NCBI GenBank assembly: GCA_928724745.1
Contig: CAKMXJ010000039.1
Coordinates: 1 to 64,000, forward strand
Length of the DNA: 64,000 bases
Source: Anthracocystis setariae
Lineage: Eukaryota > Basidiomycota > Ustilaginomycetes > Ustilaginales > Ustilaginaceae
Direction: 5' to 3'
Part shown: positions 27,963-38,700 of the stretch, piece after piece
Layout of the letters: each line of letters begins with the position of its first letter
Numbering within the stretch: position 1 is the stretch's first letter
Program-made: the position numbers and the translations under genes
Notes under the pieces: model-generated
The model's database searches: none
Seen by the model: the letters and a program-made list of their open reading frames with translations, nothing else
What the model was told of the DNA's origin: nothing

Positions 27963-30323
27963 TCACCACTGCACAGCCAGCCCATTAACCGCTTCGTCCT
28001 GAACTGCCCTGTATCGGGTTCTAAATAGCTTATCCCTCGCGCTCTCGACCACCGCCTGATCTGCATCACGCACAGCGAGCAAGCTGAGCTCCTTAACCAC
28101 GAGCTCCGCCAGCACATCCGCATACGTCAATGCATCATCCTTTCCAACCACCACTTGGCCATTCACCGCCAAAGCCTCGAGCAACCTCTGATGGTCTTCA
28201 ACTCGCACCGATTTGGCATTGCTGCTGGACAGAGGCGTATTAGCCCCACTCGCCACCAAAGTCGGACTCGACGAGCCAGAAGCGACCTGACCACCCCCCT
28301 CTCCACCACCACCACCATTGTGATTATGGTGGATTGAAACAACGCTGACGGGAGGATGGGCGACACGTGACCCCTGCCAATAAGCTTGCTCAACCCGCCG
28401 AACCCATTCCTTACTCGTCCCTTGCCATCCCTTCATCTCCTTGTCCATTCCCCCGTCGTCATCTTCCCCACCCTCATCGTTAGCGAGGGAGGGGGAGGTG
28501 GCGTTCTTGGAACAGTGTGTGGTGTTGTTGAGCATACCCTCCAGCTCGTCTTTGCCCTCGGAGTTGAGTTGTTCCGTCGCCCAACCGCCTTTGGCATAGC
28601 CCTCGGGATCGGGATCGGTTTTGGGATCGGGATCGGGATCGGTGGTGCTGTCCGAGCGAGTAGGAGGACGAATCTGGCCACCGCCATTGACACAGCCACC
28701 GGGGCAGGCCATGACTTCCACATAGTCGTATCCTCTCTCTTCCTCCACCTCTTGGTTTTGCGCTTGAGCCAGTTGGGTCGTCGAATCGGGATTCAATGGA
28801 CTGCTCTTACTGACAGCACCACCTCTGCCGCGCCTGACCATACCTCCTCCTCCTCCTCCTCCTCCTCCTCCTCCTCTGCCTCTCGACCTAACCCTTCCCC
28901 TCGCGCCCAACCCGGCAACTGCATTCCAATCTGCATCCACCAACCTCCCCGCTGCCCCCCTCGTATTCCTCACACCCGCCTGCTTCTGCACCTTCCTCAC
29001 CAGATTCTGCAGGTTGCGGAACCCGTAGCATTGGGCACCCCTAAAGAGAATGTCGGTTTGCCCCGGCGCGCGCAGCACGAACTCGGTGAAATCGGCCGTC
29101 CTTATCACACGTACATCCAGCTTGGGCAACACCCCGCTGTCGCGTACGCGTTGATCCAAAGAGTCCCAATGCTTTGCGACCCAGTCCAACCAGACGGCGC
29201 GCATGAGGGTGAACAGGTAGCCGCCACTCGAGCTGCCCGGGTGGTCGAGCAGTTGCGGCAGCCGCGGGAGGACTTGTACGCGGCAGAGAGCATCGTCGAG
29301 ACTGAGCTGTGCTATCGGTTCCGCTTGCTTGAGTGCATCCTGCTCGCCTGGGATGGGCTTGGTGATGTCAAACCCTTGCTCGGCCATGAGCTTGTCGAGC
29401 TCACCAGTAGTCAGCACGCAATCCACCTCCTTGGTTTTAGTAACGTCGTCGTAAAAGTCGGGTCTTGACGCCTCGAGCTTCTTATCGTAGCAGGGCATGA
29501 CGGTGACATGGTACACTTGCACGTCGTTGTCCACCAACCCGAGTCGTTCGGGGAGGAAACGCTTAGCCACCACTCCTGCGACCTGTTGTGGCGATTTGGT
29601 CGTCGAGATCAACGGCAGCAACTCTGCGTGCGTCTTTTCCGCATAGCATATCCACCCAGGACACGCACTCGCCAGCATGGGCAGAACCTTGTCCTGCTTG
29701 CGTTGGAAAAACTCGCGCTGATGCTCCTTCAACGCAATATGGCGCGCAAACGTCGTATCGTACACATAGTCGAACTCGAACACCGACTTGAGAAAGTAGG
29801 CTATCCTGTGGAGCAACGCGGGTAGCGATAATGTGGTGGGATCGGATTGAGTCTGTTGGAAAGTGTATTTGGCACTTAGGCTGGCGAGGGATTGGGTGCT
29901 GATGGAGGCGACGGTGATTTTGGGTGTTTGCGAGTCTTTGAGCTCGGTGAGGGCGCGTTTCATCTCTTCTTGGGATTGCATGGTGATGAGGACGGATTCG
30001 GCGCTGGTGACGCAACCCGAGCATGCCAGGCAGTCGTTGAGCGAGATCTGTGCGGTTTCGAGCTTGGTCCTTTGGCGAGGCTTGCTTGGCTCCGCAGTTA
30101 CACCAGCCCAAGTGGTGGCCGAAGATGATGATTCGTAATAGGATCCATCGTGATCGATAGCGATCTGTGTGGATGCGGCGGCGGCTGGATCAAGTGATGA
30201 TTCAGGTTGGGCGTCGGAAGAGGAGGAAGGAGCGTCGGGACCTTCGACAGGTTTGATGCAGGCTTGCGAAGGGCCGAGGTAGTCGTTGAGGTCGGTGAGT
30301 GTAAGTGCTCCCGAGAACGCCAT
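27963..30323 (-). CDS. NAR1: Cytosolic Fe-S cluster assembly factor NAR1 (iron-hydrogenase-like)
   Basis: 786 residues from ATG 30,323, no intron. Nar1 passes Fe-S clusters to the CIA targeting complex in the cytosol. Cluster ligands are visible: Cys near residue 21 (SQACIKP) and the CLACSGC group (about 98-104) for the N-terminal cluster; ACPGWICY (about 220), MPCYDKK (about 276) and PGGCVNGGG (about 542) for the hydrogenase-like cluster. The protein is longer than typical Nar1 (about 500-600 residues). The extra length comes from low-complexity inserts: a Gly11 run (about 482-492) in an Arg/Gly-rich stretch and Asp/Pro-, Gly- and Ser-rich loops between residues 555 and 720. The essential motifs are all present, so it should be functional. 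Confidence 0.96.
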   Translation of the reverse strand: MAFSGALTLTDLNDYLGPSQACIKPVEGPDAPSSSSDAQPESSLDPAAAASTQIAIDHDGSYYESSSSATTWAGVTAEPSKPRQRTKLETAQISLNDCLACSGCVTSAESVLITMQSQEEMKRALTELKDSQTPKITVASISTQSLASLSAKYTFQQTQSDPTTLSLPALLHRIAYFLKSVFEFDYVYDTTFARHIALKEHQREFFQRKQDKVLPMLASACPGWICYAEKTHAELLPLISTTKSPQQVAGVVAKRFLPERLGLVDNDVQVYHVTVMPCYDKKLEASRPDFYDDVTKTKEVDCVLTTGELDKLMAEQGFDITKPIPGEQDALKQAEPIAQLSLDDALCRVQVLPRLPQLLDHPGSSSGGYLFTLMRAVWLDWVAKHWDSLDQRVRDSGVLPKLDVRVIRTADFTEFVLRAPGQTDILFRGAQCYGFRNLQNLVRKVQKQAGVRNTRGAAGRLVDADWNAVAGLGARGRVRSRGRGGGGGGGGGGGMVRRGRGGAVSKSSPLNPDSTTQLAQAQNQEVEEERGYDYVEVMACPGGCVNGGGQIRPPTRSDSTTDPDPDPKTDPDPEGYAKGGWATEQLNSEGKDELEGMLNNTTHCSKNATSPSLANDEGGEDDDGGMDKEMKGWQGTSKEWVRRVEQAYWQGSRVAHPPVSVVSIHHNHNGGGGGEGGGQVASGSSSPTLVASGANTPLSSSNAKSVRVEDHQRLLEALAVNGQVVVGKDDALTYADVLAELVVKELSLLAVRDADQAVVESARDKLFRTRYRAVQDEAVNGLAVQW

Positions 30324-31072
30324 CTTGTTCGTGATTGCTTTGTCGGTCTATCCGCGCTCGCTCAGCTCTCGGATGTAGCGATGATGACGAATGGACTGGT
30401 GATAGTGGTAGTAGTGGTGAATGTGTTGGGACCGGCAAAGGAAGATCTCGTGACTCCACTTTTTTGGTGACAGACGGAGAACCCCACTCTGGCCACTAAC
30501 AAATTAAATAATTGAAATAAAGCTCTGAATTTAGAATTCATGGCTGACGAATCAACGCATTATTACTTTATTATTTTGCACGTTTGCCACACTGTTGGAT
30601 TTTCTCTCTCTGCACATCCAAGGACCCAATTTCTTTTTTTTTTTAGACGCTTGGCTCCATGGGGCTGAGTTGCATGCATGGAAAGCTGAGTCGCAATCGA
30701 TATTCGCAATGCTGCTCGTCTTCCTCTGCTCCTCCTGCTCCTCCTTTTAATTCGGCTCTTCCTAGATGCTGAGCTCAACCTGAATGGCAGCTGCTGGGCT
30801 GTGCTGAACGGACGGTACAGTACGAGATCTGCGTCGCATGATGACCCTCAGTCCACAGCGCAGAATGTTGAGTGAAGACGCTTTATCGACTGACGGGCTG
30901 AGTCGAATGCACACAGCCTCTGTCTACAGGATGGCACCGAGTCTCATGAAACAGCCAAACAATGTTTGTATAGCAGAGCGTATCGAGATGGATTCCAGCA
31001 TATAAGGCAGCATGGTGAAAACACCCTCCGAGAATGTTTTAGTGTCGCTTCTTCCCTGTCCATCTCATAAAC
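30324..31072. promoter_or_regulatory. Divergent intergenic region NAR1 / His-rich gene
   Basis: This 749-bp spacer lies between two divergent start codons and must contain both promoters. It is AT-richer than the flanks around 30,500-30,600. No TATA box was placed with confidence. Confidence 0.4.
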
Positions 31073-31822
31073 ATGCCTCTGCAACCTCCTTCTTTTTCGG
31101 CTCTCCACGACGCGAACCACGCTGACCATCGCGGTCGACGAGGTCATGGCCACGATCACGATCATCACCATCACCATCACCATCCTCATGGTCATGCTCA
31201 TAATCATGGTCGACGAGGCTACCGCCATGCGGGGGGACGATTTGAAGCGAGACGTTCTCATTCTCCACCTCGCTTCCACTCTGGTGGTCGCCACGGTCAC
31301 CACCATGGTCACCATCATCCACTGGGGCATGACCCATCGCCTCCGGCACAAGTACACATTTACCACCATATTCTGATCAGCCCCGATCGCACACCAATCT
31401 CTTCCGTCCGAATGGAAACTGTCCCTAATGTTTCCACCTCCCCCACTCCCATTCCCACTCGTACTGACACTGAAACTGATCCTCTTGTCACTAGCATCCA
31501 AGTCGATGAGGAACCCTGCGATCAACACGAGTCGGACTCGGAGGACAGTGACTTTCAGTCAGGATCGTCTTCGTCTTCCTCTTCGTCTTCCGAATCGGAC
31601 TCACACTCGAACAGCGCAAGTGAAAGCGAGAGCGATACCGAGGATGACGACCATCCTGAACTCGAAAAGGTGTGGCTTCCTCATTGGCAGCTAGCCGAGC
31701 ATAACCATCGTTGCGGGCAGCACAACTGTCGTCTTCAATTTGCCGAGCGTACTCGTCACCATCATCACCGTCAGATGCATGGCCACGATCATCGTCACGG
31801 ACATGGACATCGCCGTCGCTGA
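31073..31822 (+). CDS. Histidine-rich, Ser/acidic protein of unknown function
   Basis: 249 residues from ATG 31,073. Both ends are very rich in His, Gly and Arg (for example HDHDHHHHHHHPHGHAHNHG near residue 26, and HHHHRQMHGHDHRHGHGHRR at the C-terminus). The middle (about 150-200) is a Ser/Asp/Glu tract. A short non-repetitive segment (VWLPHWQLAEHNHRCGQHNC) near residue 203 has two Cys and several His. His clusters often bind Zn, Ni or Cu, so a metal-binding role is conceivable, but no family is recognised. Because His codons CAC/CAT keep other frames open too, the frame choice rests on the ATG context and the non-repetitive segment. Confidence 0.55.
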   Translation: MPLQPPSFSALHDANHADHRGRRGHGHDHDHHHHHHHPHGHAHNHGRRGYRHAGGRFEARRSHSPPRFHSGGRHGHHHGHHHPLGHDPSPPAQVHIYHHILISPDRTPISSVRMETVPNVSTSPTPIPTRTDTETDPLVTSIQVDEEPCDQHESDSEDSDFQSGSSSSSSSSSESDSHSNSASESESDTEDDDHPELEKVWLPHWQLAEHNHRCGQHNCRLQFAERTRHHHHRQMHGHDHRHGHGHRRR

Positions 31823-32702
31823 CGTTCAATCACGGCCACCACGGAGCCAAGCGGAACACTGTTTCGGGCTTCCTTTTTTTTTTCTTGCCAATAATCGCAG
31901 GAATTCTCGGATCAGATAAAGCACACCACTTTCGTATTTTGATCGCCAACCAATCAACGGCCTTGAATCCATCTTCTTCTCCTCCTTTATTTTTTTTTTT
32001 TTGGAATCCAATCGATCTGTTCGCCGCAATGATGAGCAAATCCCTTTCACAGCACAGCAGGGCGCAGTACTGAACGGGACGGGACGGTACTTTAAAGTGT
32101 TGTGTGACTCACGTCTACGTCAGGTCGACGTATGATGGAAGCCCTGCTATGATGCTCTTTTTTTTTTTCTTTTGGCTATCTTTGTTCGAGTTGGGCTTAT
32201 CTCGACGAATCACATCGTTCCGCTATCAACATCCGGGCTTTCATATCCTCCACCCCAACCCTCTTCTGATCGCCGTTCAACTCGCCGATTCAATGCTTTC
32301 CGTCTGCTTCCGTAGTTTTCATCAACTCGCCCAACCCGACCCCGCGCGGTGTGGTAATCCGGCATTGGGTCAAGAATGCCTCCTGTCCATCTCGGCCTCT
32401 GACCTAGATCTAGCACACTGATGTGACTCACAAAGTGTCGACAGTACTGTGAATGCCTCCTGGCCGGCTATCCAAGAGGGATCTTTCATCCAGTCAGTTA
32501 GCTTTCTTTTTTTTTTTTTGTCCACATTCTGCCTGGGTGTCGTGCCGCCACTGGTGGAGATCTCTGTATGCGTTCATGGGGTGTGAGTGGGAGGGAGCCC
32601 TCGAATGCGTATATATTGTCCTCGTCCACGATTCAACCGCGGTAACGAGCATCCCCCTACCTCATCATATCTTCAGCTCTCTTTGATCTTGCCGCAACAA
32701 TC
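31823..32702 (+). promoter_or_regulatory. Upstream region of the GDH gene
   Basis: No gene is seen in this 880-bp stretch. It has several T-runs (31,876, 31,989, 32,160, 32,508). A TATA-like GCGTATATATTG at about 32,608-32,619 lies about 90 bp before the GDH start codon and is a plausible core promoter. Confidence 0.45.
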
Positions 32703-34091
32703 ATGTCGAACCTTGCACCCGAGCCCGAATTCGAGCAAGCGCTCAACGAGCTCGGCTCCACCCTGGCACCGTTCCTTGAGCAACATCCCGAATACCGCAA
32801 AGCCTTTGAGCTCGTCCAGATCCCCGAGCGCATCATCCAATTTCGCGTCGTTTGGGAAGACGACTCTCACCAACCGCAAGTAAATCGCGGCTACCGTGTC
32901 CAATTCAACTCGGCGCTCGGCCCGTACAAGGGCGGTCTGCGTCTGCACGAGACCGTAAACCTGTCGGTGCTCAAGTTCCTCGGCTTTGAGCAGATCTTCA
33001 AGAATGCACTCACGGGACTCAACATGGGTGGTGGTAAAGGTGGTTCGGACTTCAACCCCAAGGGCAAGTCGGATGGCGAGGTGCGTCGATTCTGCCAGGC
33101 ATTCGCTACCGAGTTGCAAAGGCACATTGGTCCTAACACGGATGTGCCCGCTGGTGATATTGGCTTCTCCACCCGTGAAGCCGGGTTTGTGTTTGGAACG
33201 TACAAACAGCTGCGCAACGAGTGGACCGGCGTCATCACTGGCAAAGCGTTGGATTGGGGTGGATCCTTCATCCGTCCCGAAGCTACCGGCTACGGTCTGA
33301 TCTACTATGTCGAGCACATGATCAACCACGTCGAAGCCGCCTCTTCCTCCGGCTTCAAGGGCAAGAAAGTCGTCATCTCGGGCTCCGGTAATGTGGCCCA
33401 GTACGCTGCGCTCAAGGTTTTGGAGCTCGGCGGTAGCGTGCTTTCGCTTTCTGACTCCAAGGGCTCTCTCGTCGCAAGTGATGAATCTCAGGGCTTTACC
33501 GCCGAGATGATCACCAAGATCGCCGAGATCAAGTACAATCGTGGTCTGCTCTCGTCGTTCACGCCGCCGCCTTCGTCCGGGTTCACCTTCCACGAGGGTG
33601 CACGACCTTGGACTCTGGTTGCCAAGTTCGACGTTGCGCTTCCATGCGCCACGCAAAACGAATTGGACGAATCCGACGCTCAGGCGTGTCTCAAAGCTGG
33701 CTGCCGCTACGTCGCCGAGGGTTCCAACATGGGACTCACGCAATCGGCCATCAACACTTTTGAGTCGTCACGCATTACCTCGAAACCCCATGCGTGCTGG
33801 TACGGTCCTGGCAAAGCGGCCAACTCGGGCGGTGTCGCGGTCAGCGGTCTCGAAATGGCACAGAACTCAGCACGACTTACGTGGAGCGCACAAGAGGTGG
33901 ATGGCAAGCTCAAAGATATCATGCTCAACGCTTTCACCAACTGCTTTGAAACCGGCAAGACGTACCCCAACAAGGACGGCGGCGAGACCAAAGAGATCGC
34001 AACCAACATGCCATCGTTGGTGGGTGGAGCCAACATTGCCGGCTTCAAAAAGGTCGCCGATGCAATGCGCCAACATGGTGACTGGTGGTAG
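32703..34091 (+). CDS. GDH1: NADP-specific glutamate dehydrogenase
   Basis: 462 residues from ATG 32,703, no intron, the usual length for the hexameric fungal enzyme. It makes glutamate from 2-oxoglutarate, ammonium and NADPH in the cytosol, the main ammonium-assimilation step. The N-terminal domain shows YKGGLRLH and the substrate-binding GGGKGGSDFNP with the active-site Lys at about 112. The dinucleotide fold starts at ISGSGNVAQYAALK (about 226). ARPWTLVAKFDVALPCATQN and the closing NIAGFKKVADAM are typical. The 3' end faces the NDUFA4-like gene. Confidence 0.97.
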   Translation: MSNLAPEPEFEQALNELGSTLAPFLEQHPEYRKAFELVQIPERIIQFRVVWEDDSHQPQVNRGYRVQFNSALGPYKGGLRLHETVNLSVLKFLGFEQIFKNALTGLNMGGGKGGSDFNPKGKSDGEVRRFCQAFATELQRHIGPNTDVPAGDIGFSTREAGFVFGTYKQLRNEWTGVITGKALDWGGSFIRPEATGYGLIYYVEHMINHVEAASSSGFKGKKVVISGSGNVAQYAALKVLELGGSVLSLSDSKGSLVASDESQGFTAEMITKIAEIKYNRGLLSSFTPPPSSGFTFHEGARPWTLVAKFDVALPCATQNELDESDAQACLKAGCRYVAEGSNMGLTQSAINTFESSRITSKPHACWYGPGKAANSGGVAVSGLEMAQNSARLTWSAQEVDGKLKDIMLNAFTNCFETGKTYPNKDGGETKEIATNMPSLVGGANIAGFKKVADAMRQHGDWW

Positions 34092-34416
34092 ACGAACGAT
34101 GCTTCCCCTCGCATCCCCATCTTTGGCCCCCAACACTGATGTGATATAGAAGTAGTAGATAGAGTGTATGCGTTTGTCGATCCAATCAAGCCGTTTGTAC
34201 CCTTGTTTTCCCCCCTACGGGGACTGTGCTGTTTCGATCTCGGTTCTTCCGACACAGACGTGCGCTTGGGTGCGGTCGTATGCCGAAGTTGTGGGAAATG
34301 TGAACAAATCAGATTGGCAACTCTCCAAAGCTAGACAAAGAGCTATGCGATCGAACCTTGGGCGCAATAGTGTGTCGATCTCACAATTCGAATCGAAGTT
34401 CAAATAATGAGGATGT
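34092..34416. other. Convergent intergenic spacer
   Basis: This 325-bp spacer lies between the 3' ends of GDH and the NDUFA4-like gene. No further gene is seen. Confidence 0.45.
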
Positions 34417-34903
34417 TTAAAGGCGATCCCTCTTGTAGCTCTTGTCGAACTGCTGGTTGACCGACATCATTTTGGTGTTGGTGCCGGGTTCGACGTTGTT
34501 CCAGGGAGTGGGGTTGTTCTTGCGGTCCCAGATGACGTCTGGTCCACGTGCCAGGCGCGACAAGTACCTTTTGCAATTCAAGTCAGACCGCATGTTGAGT
34601 GCAGACAAGCGATTAGTTCCCGTGTGTGTGTGTGTGTGCGTGCGTGCGTGTGTGGCGAGTGGCAACTTACCAAGTGGCACCACCAGCGGCGAGACCAGTA
34701 ATTACGTAGATGGGAAGAACTTCAGGCGCATACCTGTTGCAATCACCATTTCAGCATAGTCCCAAAAAATCAAAATAAAAGCGTCAGTCTTGGCATCGAC
34801 ATGCTTGTCAATTCAATCATGCGACGGTTCGATGTACGCACCAGTTCTTCATGAACAACTGACGAGCCTTGTTTTTGGCTGCCTGAGCTGCTGGTCCTGC
34901 CAT
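34417..34903 (-). CDS. NDUFA4-like small mitochondrial respiratory subunit, three exons
   Basis: The 91-residue protein appears only after splicing: exon 1 34,903-34,842, exon 2 34,733-34,671, exon 3 34,567-34,417. Introns of 108 and 103 bp start GTGCGT and GTAAGT and end CAG and AAG. Both interrupt a Trp or Trp-like codon after two bases (TG/G and TG/G), so the joins read NWYAPE and TWYLSR. The protein has a short N-terminus, one membrane segment (about 25-45, VLPIYVITGLAAGGATWYL), then RLARGPDVIWDRKNNPTPWN, the signature of the NDUFA4/MLRQ family. Family members are now mostly regarded as cytochrome c oxidase-associated subunits of the inner membrane. All sites and lengths fit, so I trust the model. 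Confidence 0.93.
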
Positions 34904-35404
34904 CTTTGCTATGTCGTGTGTTGCTGGATCCGTTGGAGAAGCGGGGGTTGGCAAGATGAGTTGGTAGAGGATGGTTGAGATGATGGTGTTGAGTGTCGAA
35001 CAGTGCCCGTCATTGCCTGCGACGGTTCACTTTTCGCGGCTCAAACTCTGCAGCGGACGCGCCCGGCCTTTTAACAGCGACACTCGGATCCGAACGGAAT
35101 CAATCGTTCCCAATCCTCAAATTGTTAGCATTCGATCTGCCAACAAACAAGAACGAGGTAATTTATTCAAAGTCGCTGTTAGAGTCGCCCTCTCACGGCC
35201 AACCACCGAATCAACACGGGAAAAAGAAAAAAAAATGCACCGTTTCCGGACACAAGAGATGCCGCATGTGACATATGCACAGACGTGCTAAGCGCTCTCT
35301 TGGGTGAGTGGTGTGTGATTGTGTGATTGATTGTGTTCTTGGCTCGGGAACACACACACACACACACACACACAAATGACACTTTTTCAAAGGTGTGATA
35401 TGCG

Positions 35405-35442
<38 letters not shown>

Positions 35443-35706
35443 TCTCTCTCTGTCTACTATCTCGCGCGCGCTCTGCCTCTTTCGGCTCTTGCGAATCCCA
35501 TTCAGCAGCTGCTCCTGCTCCTTCAAGTTGGCCCCAACACGCTTGCCTACTCAAGTACCACCACCACCACCACCACCACCACCACCACCACCACCACCAC
35601 CACTACTACTACTACTACTATCACTATCACCTACCAACTTTGATTGCATATACGCACGCAAGCCAGGTTTCCAACACCTAACAGCAAGTCGGCAAGTCGG
35701 AAAATC
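34904..35706. promoter_or_regulatory. Divergent promoter region with microsatellites
   Basis: This 803-bp region lies between the divergent NDUFA4-like and PSD2 genes. The PSD2 side is built of microsatellites: (AC)n 35,350-35,375, (TC)n 35,408-35,436, (ACC)n about 35,557-35,601 and (ACT)n to 35,620. The CT-rich stretch is typical of fungal core promoters and 5' UTRs. The ACC/ACT arrays encode His, Pro, Thr or Tyr runs in open frames that are artefacts. Confidence 0.6.
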
Positions 35707-38700
35707 ATGCCGGCGCATGCACTCACCTTCCCACCAGCATCGCCGCCGCCAGCCTCCACCTCATCATCCACACCCACATCACCACCACCGCTATGCACTC
35801 TTCGCGTCCAAGTGCTGTCGGCTCGCAACCTCGCTGCCAAGGATAGGAACGGCAAATCCGATCCGTTTGTCATCGTCAGTCTTCCCGGCTCCGCCGCCTC
35901 CAATCTCCATTCCTCCTCCTCCTCCTCCTCGTCGCATACACGCACCACCGTGAAACCCAAGACGCTCGATCCAGTGTGGAGCCCAGACGAAGCTACTTTC
36001 AACTTTCCTGTGCTGCCCGACTGGTTCGGTCCCAACTTTGCTGCAGTCGCCAGCGACAACTTTGACTCGAGCGTCGTGCGTGCCGCGCTTCAGCATGCCG
36101 TCGCCGATCGTTATTCCCACCACTCGGACTCAGCTCCACACTCGGGCATCCACACTCCCGACGTCGGCGGCTCCGGCAAACTGCGTCCGCGCCTTAGCAA
36201 CCTCCGCTCCGCATCGAGCAAGAAACTCACCGGCGCCGCATCCAAGCTGCTCGTCCCCGTTCGTCTCGGTGCGGCCGGTGCGCGTGTAGTCGGTAGACAG
36301 ATGCCTCGCCCCATGCGTATTCGTCGTCGCAATCTCGTCGGCTCAGCTTCACTCCCCATCATCACCACCACCACCACCACCACCACCTCTTCCTCCTCCT
36401 CCTCCTCCGCCTCTACCGCCGACGCCAAACCCCCACGAGGCTCGATCCAGCTCGATGCGTCCAACGGCATGGTCTCTTCGCTCGAATTCGTCATCTGGGA
36501 CAAGGACCGCTTCTCCGGCAACGACTATATGGGTGAATGCTCCCTCCTCGTCTCCCAGTGGTGTCGCGATGGGCTCGCCGACTTTGACAAGGCCCAAAGT
36601 CTCTGGCTGCCCGTCGAGTCTTCCCGACCAGCCGAAAAGTGCACCGGCGAGCTGCAGGTCCGGATTGGGTTTGTGCCGCTCAACACTGCTGCTGCTGCTG
36701 CCACGGCCGAGCCAGCAGGCCGTCCAACGTCCGGTCCGAGATCGTGGAGTGTCGACGAGGTGTACAACCGACTGGTGCTCGCTTCGCTAGGGTCGCAGGC
36801 AACGGCGGTGCGAGCGGTGCCGGCGTCGCAGTCGGTTGGCACTGCCCCGGCCGAGGCTCACTTTGTCCTAGATGGTTTGAGTTCCGACAGCGAGGATGAG
36901 ATGGACGAAGAGGAAGAGGATGAGGGTTTCTCCATGTCCGAGGGGGAGCCTGGCGATGTCAGTGCGGCGGAGGACACGCACGAGTTTGACACCGATGACG
37001 AGGCGGTGTATAACCAGCACTACGATACCGTGGCGGGCGTACCCAGTACCGCTGCTGACGAAGTACCAACAACGATCAGTGCCTCGCAGTCGAGTGGCAT
37101 GCTTGCGCCACCGCCGTTGCAGTCCAGCGGTGGAAAGTTTGGACGCCTCTTTTCACGCACCAAGAGCTTCAAGTCGGCTCAAAACTCGGGAACTGCCACT
37201 CCGGCCGAAGGACTCAGTTCCGACGTCGACGCCACCTCGCGCACGGGCACGCCACGCACCAAACGTCGACTGCCGCTGCTCAGGCGTGCTTCGTCGTCAT
37301 CCTCTACCGGCCTTGGCGGTGCTGCTTCTGCTAATGGTGTAGAGGGTGGTAGTGGTGGTGGTGGTACTCCGCTGCGTCGACCGCGACGTCGGCGTACGGC
37401 GAATCGAGGCGATTTTGCATTTGATGCCGAGATGGGCCAAGACATCATCGGCATTGTCATGATGGAGGTGCAGGGCGCAAGCGATCTGCCGCGGTGGTCC
37501 AACATGACGCACACGGGCTTCGACATGGATCCGTTTGCCATCATCAGTTTTGGCCAAAAGATCTTCCGCACCCGCGTCGCGCGGCACACGCTCAACCCGA
37601 CGTGGAACGAAAAGCTGCTGTTCCACGTGCGGCGGCACGAGACCAACTTTCAGGCCAAGTTTGCAATCTACGACTGGGACCGCGTGTCGTCCAACGACTA
37701 TGTGGGCGGTGCGCAGATCAGTGTGGCGCAGCTGGTGGATGCGGCGCCCAAGCCGGATGCGCAGACGGGGCTGTATACGGCGGACGAGGAGGGCATCTTG
37801 GGGAGGATGGAGAAGTTTGTTCTGCCGCTGTCGAGGGTGGAGAAGGATGAGGAGGTCAAGTTTAAGGGGACGAGTAAGCGGCCTGCGTTGACGATCCAGG
37901 CCAAATTCACGCCGTACGATGCGTTGCGGCAGAGGTTCTGGCGGCAGCTGGCGTTGCAGTTCGATACCAACGATAGCGGCGGGTTGTCGAGGTTGGAGCT
38001 GAGTAGTATGTTGGATAGTTTGGGCAGTACGTTGAGTACCAAGACGTTGGATGGATTTTTCATCGAGGTGGGCAAGGAGCCGGAGGAGGATGAGCTCACG
38101 TTGGAGGAGACGATCCGGGCGTTGGAGAAGGAGGTGCAAAAGCCGTGGGAGAAGAAGAGGAAGGCGGTCGTAGCGCCAGCGACGGGTAAATTGACGCCGG
38201 GGGAGGTGGTTGGCAGGGAGATGAATCACGACATGGACTTTATTGGGGTCGATACGCCTCGCATCGTCAGTGGCGAGGACGCTAGCAACGGTGACGCGAA
38301 CCTCGTCGCTCCTTCGATGAACAGCAGCAGCAGCAACGGGAGCAGCAACGGGAGCAGCAACGGGAGCAGCAGTACCGACTTGGGTACGCGGAGCGGCCAG
38401 ATGCGTTCGGTCGAGCGCGATCTGTCGGGGCTATCGATGAATTCGTCGACGGACTCGACGAGTTCGGCCGCCGCGATCGCACCGGTGATCCAGGTGGAGC
38501 GCGACGAGTCTGCGGAGGCCGAAGCCGAAGCCGAAGCCGAAGCGGTTGAGCAGGTGGTTCGGCTGCAATCGTGTCCGCTGTGTCACATGCCGCGGCTGTC
38601 CAACAAGGGCGAGCGCGACATTGTGACGCATCTGGCGGTATGTGCATCGCAAGATTGGCGCAGCGTCGAGTCGCTCACGGTGCGCAACTACGTTACTGCC

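Noticed and set aside
28386..29468. 360-codon plus-strand frame, and similar shadows at 32,673-33,743, 38,431-39,654 and 49,710-50,753
   Set aside because: Antisense to NAR1, GDH, PSD2 and the OSCA gene respectively; no domain content.
35644..35706. N-terminal extension of PSD2
   Set aside because: The extended frame has only TTG as first codon; the first ATG is 35,707.
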